A program made the position numbers and the translations under genes. A DNA stretch of 64,000 nt from Saccharopolyspora flava (GTDB lineage: Bacteria; Actinomycetota; Actinomycetes; Mycobacteriales; Pseudonocardiaceae): contig NZ_FOZX01000001.1 in NCBI RefSeq assembly GCF_900116135.1, forward strand, positions 496,001 to 560,000, read 5' to 3'. Positions 61,561 through 64,000 of the stretch are shown one piece after another. Under the pieces are notes generated by a model. It searched no databases. It was not told the origin of the DNA and worked only from the letters and a program-made list of their open reading frames with translations. Every line of letters starts with the position of its first letter. The stretch's first letter is position 1.

Positions 61561-61593
61561 GAGGGCCCGAGCGCTCGTCGCGCCCGGGCCCTC
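61561..61593 (-). terminator. Hairpin after rplS
   Basis: GAGGGCCCGAGCGC (61561-61574) pairs with GCGCCCGGGCCCTC (61580-61593), one mismatch, 5-nt loop, 23 nt after the rplS stop. No strong U-tract. Confidence 0.65.
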
Positions 61594-61616
61594 CGGTACT
61601 GCTCGTCTCGCGTCGA

Positions 61617-61973
61617 TCAGGACGCAGCGGTCTCCCGCTTCTCCTTGATCTTCGCCGCCTTGCCGCGCCGGTCGCGCAGGTAGTACAGCTTCGCCCGCCG
61701 GACATCGCCGCGCGAGACGACCTCGATCTGCGCGATGTTCGGGGTGTGCACCGGGAAAGTCCGCTCCACACCGACACCGAAGGAAACCTTGCGCACGGTG
61801 AAGGTCTCCCGGATGCCATCGCCCTGGCGGCGGATGACTGCGCCCTGGAAGACCTGAGTCCGCTCGCGCGAACCCTCGATGACGCGGACGTGAACCTTCA
61901 GCGTGTCACCGGGCCGGAAGGCCGGGATGTCGGAACGCAGCGACTGGGCGTCCAACGCGTCCAGGGTGTTCAT
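61617..61973 (-). CDS. rplS: 50S ribosomal protein L19
   Basis: A 118-residue ribosomal protein at the 30S-50S interface. [62 protein letters not shown] and [22 protein letters not shown] are the family sequence. ATG at 61973 is chosen; the longer frame to 62081 adds residues outside the family. It follows trmD, as usual. Confidence 0.97.
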   Translation of the reverse strand: MNTLDALDAQSLRSDIPAFRPGDTLKVHVRVIEGSRERTQVFQGAVIRRQGDGIRETFTVRKVSFGVGVERTFPVHTPNIAQIEVVSRGDVRRAKLYYLRDRRGKAAKIKEKRETAAS

Positions 61974-62202
61974 CGGTGGTCCGTCCTCATCCGTGTCGAA
62001 GGCACCCGTGTTCTCACATGTCGATGACCCGACCTGAAGGTGGGCACCGCCCGACACGGGGTGAACTTGCTCTTTGCGCATGTCGAACCAGGTGGCTCGA
62101 CTGCATCAACCTGTCCAGTGTGCCAGATCCGCATCTCGGCGCCTGATCCGGCCCCCTGCGAAGGGGCGCGGCGGAAGGGCTCAGCGCGACGCGGCTCCGG
62201 TC

Positions 62203-62973
62203 TCACCGGGAGTCGTCGGAAGCATCCGACGCACGCAGTTTATCGAGCTGTTTCCGGTCGGCCTTATCCAGGTCCCCCTCCGGCAGCGCCGCGAGGAGTT
62301 CCGGCCTCCGGTGGAAGGTGCGCTCCAGGGCCTGATCGCGCCGCCAGCGGGCGATCGCGGCGTGGTTGCCGGAGCGCAGCACGTCCGGCACCGGCCGGTC
62401 GCGCCACACCTCGGGACGCGTGTAGCAGGGGCCTTCCAGCAGGCCGTCGGAGAAGGAGTCCTGCTCGGCCGACAGCGGGTTGCCCAGCACGCCGGGCAGC
62501 AGCCGCACCACGGCCTCGATCATGGTCAGCGCGGCGACCTCGCCGCCGACCAGCACGTAGTCGCCGATCGAGACCTCCTCGACCGGCATCCGGGTGGCGG
62601 CGTCGTCGATGACCCGCTGGTCGATGCCCTCGTAGCGGCCGCAGGCGAACACCAGCCACGGGTCGTTCGACCAGCGCACAGCGGTCTTCTGGTCGAACGG
62701 GCGGCCCGCCGGGGTCGGCACGACCAGCCGCGGCGTGGCCTCCTGCGGTGCGCAGACCTCGTCGAGCGCCTCGCCCCACACGTCGGGCTTCATGACCATG
62801 CCCGGCCCGCCGCCGTAGGGGCTGTCGTCGACCGCGCGGTGCACGTCGTGGGTCCAGTCGCGCAGGTCGTGCACGCCCACCGAGATGCGCTCGCGCTCGA
62901 TGGCCTTGCCCAGCAGCGCTTCCCGCAGCGGGTTCAGGTAGTCGGGGAAGATCGTGATGACGTCGATGCGCAT
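62203..62973 (-). CDS. trmD: tRNA (guanine-N1)-methyltransferase
   Basis: Methylates G37 of tRNAs read by CNN codons, using SAM. The 256-residue protein shows [31 protein letters not shown], the SPOUT knot segment [13 protein letters not shown] and [15 protein letters not shown], and [13 protein letters not shown]. It follows rimM with a 35-nt gap, within rpsP-khpA-rimM-trmD. Confidence 0.97.
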   Translation of the reverse strand: MRIDVITIFPDYLNPLREALLGKAIERERISVGVHDLRDWTHDVHRAVDDSPYGGGPGMVMKPDVWGEALDEVCAPQEATPRLVVPTPAGRPFDQKTAVRWSNDPWLVFACGRYEGIDQRVIDDAATRMPVEEVSIGDYVLVGGEVAALTMIEAVVRLLPGVLGNPLSAEQDSFSDGLLEGPCYTRPEVWRDRPVPDVLRSGNHAAIARWRRDQALERTFHRRPELLAALPEGDLDKADRKQLDKLRASDASDDSR

Positions 62974-63008
62974 GAGATGGCCTCGTCTGGAAGTGCTCGG
63001 TGAGTCTC

Positions 63009-63572
63009 TCAGTCCAGCAGGCCTTCGGGCGGGTCGAGGACGACCGTGCCCTTGTCGAGGTCAACCTCGGGGACGATGGCGGAGACGAAGGGGACCAGGG
63101 CCTCCCGCTCGCCCTTGTCGGCCTCGGGATCGGGGATGGCGATGCTGAGGAGCTCGCCGGCGGGCGAGTGCAGCACGTCGCGCACCACGCCCACCTCGTC
63201 ACCGGCGACCAGCTGCGCGCGCAGCCCGATCAGCTCGGTGTCGTGGAACTCGTCGGGGTCCTCGGGGGACTCGGCCTCGTCGGAGGAGACCGTGAGCAGC
63301 GCGCCGCGCAGCTCCTCGGCGGCGTCGCGGCCGTCCACGCCCTCCGCGCGCACCAGCAGCCGCCCGGCGTGGTGCCGGGCGGCTGTCACGGTGAGGCTCT
63401 GCGCGCTGGACTTCCTGCCTTGACCGGACCGGCGCTTCAGACCGAGCACCGATCCGGGAACGAACCGCAGCTCCGGGCTGTCGGTGAGCACCTCGACGAC
63501 GAGCTCGCCCCGCACGCCATGCGGTCGCACCACGCGCCCCACTGCGAGGGCCTCCGGCTGGAGTTCGTTCAT
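63009..63572 (-). CDS. rimM: 16S rRNA processing protein RimM
   Basis: Binds S19 and aids maturation of the 30S head. The 187-residue protein has the N-terminal [24 protein letters not shown] motif, a basic middle and the PRC-barrel [30 protein letters not shown]. The start is ATG at 63572, 5 nt past the khpA stop. A loop of acidic residues ([16 protein letters not shown]) joins its two domains. Confidence 0.95.
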   Translation of the reverse strand: MNELQPEALAVGRVVRPHGVRGELVVEVLTDSPELRFVPGSVLGLKRRSGQGRKSSAQSLTVTAARHHAGRLLVRAEGVDGRDAAEELRGALLTVSSDEAESPEDPDEFHDTELIGLRAQLVAGDEVGVVRDVLHSPAGELLSIAIPDPEADKGEREALVPFVSAIVPEVDLDKGTVVLDPPEGLLD

Positions 63573-63577
63573 GCCGG

Positions 63578-63817
63578 TCAGCGGTCGGTGTCGACCACGT
63601 CGACCCGGATGCCGCGACCACCGATGCCGGTCATCACGGTCCGCAGCGCGGTGGCGGTGCGCCCGCCCCGGCCGATGACCTTGCCCAGGTCATCCGGGTT
63701 GACGTGCACCTCGAGGGTGCGACCGCGCCGGGTCGTCAGCAGCTGGACGCGGACATCGTCGGGGTTGTCGACGATGCCGCGCACCAGGTGTTCAAGCGCG
63801 TCCGAGAGGACCGTCAC
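63578..63817 (-). CDS. khpA: KH-domain RNA-binding protein KhpA
   Basis: A 79-residue single KH-domain protein, conserved between rpsP and rimM. The GxxG loop is in [18 protein letters not shown]. Related KhpA proteins bind RNA and influence cell division. The GTG start overlaps the rpsP stop as GTGA. Confidence 0.95.
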   Translation of the reverse strand: MTVLSDALEHLVRGIVDNPDDVRVQLLTTRRGRTLEVHVNPDDLGKVIGRGGRTATALRTVMTGIGGRGIRVDVVDTDR

Positions 63818-64000
63818 GCCTGACCGTCCTCGGACTTCTGCTCGTCGGCCTTCTCCTCGGCCTTGGCCTCGTCGGCCTTGGCGTCATCGGCCTTCGCCTC
63901 GGACTTCTTGCCACCCTTCTTCTTCGGGGTGGTGGCCTCGACGGTGGGCTCCTCGCCTGCGGCGGCCAGGGCCTCCTCGAACAGCTCCTGCTTGGACTTC
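63814..64000 (-). CDS. rpsP: 30S ribosomal protein S16, 5' end cut by window edge
   Basis: Only the last 61 residues are visible, starting KSKQELFEEALAAAGEEP and continuing into the Lys/Glu/Ala-rich C-terminal extension that S16 carries in actinobacteria (KKKGGKKSEAKADDAKADEAKAEEK in part). Identification rests on the extension, its place before khpA-rimM-trmD, and translational coupling by GTGA. The globular N-terminal domain lies outside the window. Confidence 0.85.
   Translation of the reverse strand, partial: KSKQELFEEALAAAGEEPTVEATTPKKKGGKKSEAKADDAKADEAKAEEKADEQKSEDGQA

Overview
This is a high-GC actinomycete chromosome segment, most likely from the Pseudonocardiaceae (Saccharopolyspora-like). 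The evidence is the strong GC bias, many GTG starts and leaderless genes, a mycothiol-specific reductase, a WhiG-type sporulation sigma factor, and gene content that follows the order known around Mycobacterium tuberculosis Rv2848c-Rv2909c: cobB-cobO, chelatase, GNAT, mtr, map, PIN, PBP lipoprotein, GNAT, ispG, rip1, dxr, DUF2631, rlmN, cdsA, frr, pyrH, tsf, rpsB, M23, xerC, dprA, comM, yraN, DUF2469, rnhB, lepB, rplS, trmD, rimM, KH, rpsP. That comparison is from memory, not from a search. No phage, IS element, CRISPR array, tRNA or rRNA was found.

1-7.1 kb: cobalamin genes cobM (cut by the window edge), cobI, cobB and cobO form a tightly overlapping minus-strand operon. An MFS exporter follows, then a fused I/D-type chelatase ATPase under a B12 riboswitch. 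7.1-13.5 kb: a GNAT, two secreted trypsin-like proteases, a LysE exporter overlapping an MFS transporter tail to tail, an uncharacterised divergent pair and a LysR regulator. 13.7-17.6 kb: cobN under a second B12 riboswitch. 17.6-20.4 kb: a 2-hydroxyacid dehydrogenase, a cluster of palindromic repeats, and KDPG aldolase with a KDG kinase. 20.5-26.3 kb: a PEBP protein, a VanZ/RDD-like membrane protein, mycothione reductase, a PepE-like peptidase, an orphan Phd antitoxin and cobQ. The cob genes, both riboswitches and the chelatase parts together form a split aerobic-type B12 regulon in which both chelatase components sense the end product.

26.4-29.5 kb: an accessory type VII-secretion-like cassette (YbaB/EbfC-like, ESX-C-like, WXG-like, membrane protein) with an adjacent membrane protein. 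29.5-41.5 kb: map, an orphan PIN domain, a penicillin-binding lipoprotein, the MEP-pathway genes ispG and dxr around a site-2 protease, small membrane proteins, a secreted esterase, a 23-bp tandem array and rlmN. 41.6-44.8 kb: a Mn/Zn ABC transporter operon ending in its own DtxR-family regulator, read from a leaderless promoter. 44.8-48.6 kb: a membrane protein, a VOC protein, a SigJ-type sigma factor divergent from a carboxymuconolactone decarboxylase-like protein, and a methyltransferase coupled to cdsA.

48.6-64 kb: a minus-strand core block for phospholipid synthesis, ribosome recycling, UMP kinase, EF-Ts, S2, WhiG, XerC, DprA, ComM, YraN, RNase HII, signal peptidase, L19, TrmD, RimM, KhpA and S16 (cut by the edge). 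The least explained signals are a family of palindromic intergenic elements built on GACAGTTTT at three loci, the 23-bp tandem array, small upstream ORFs, and the type VII-like cassette.
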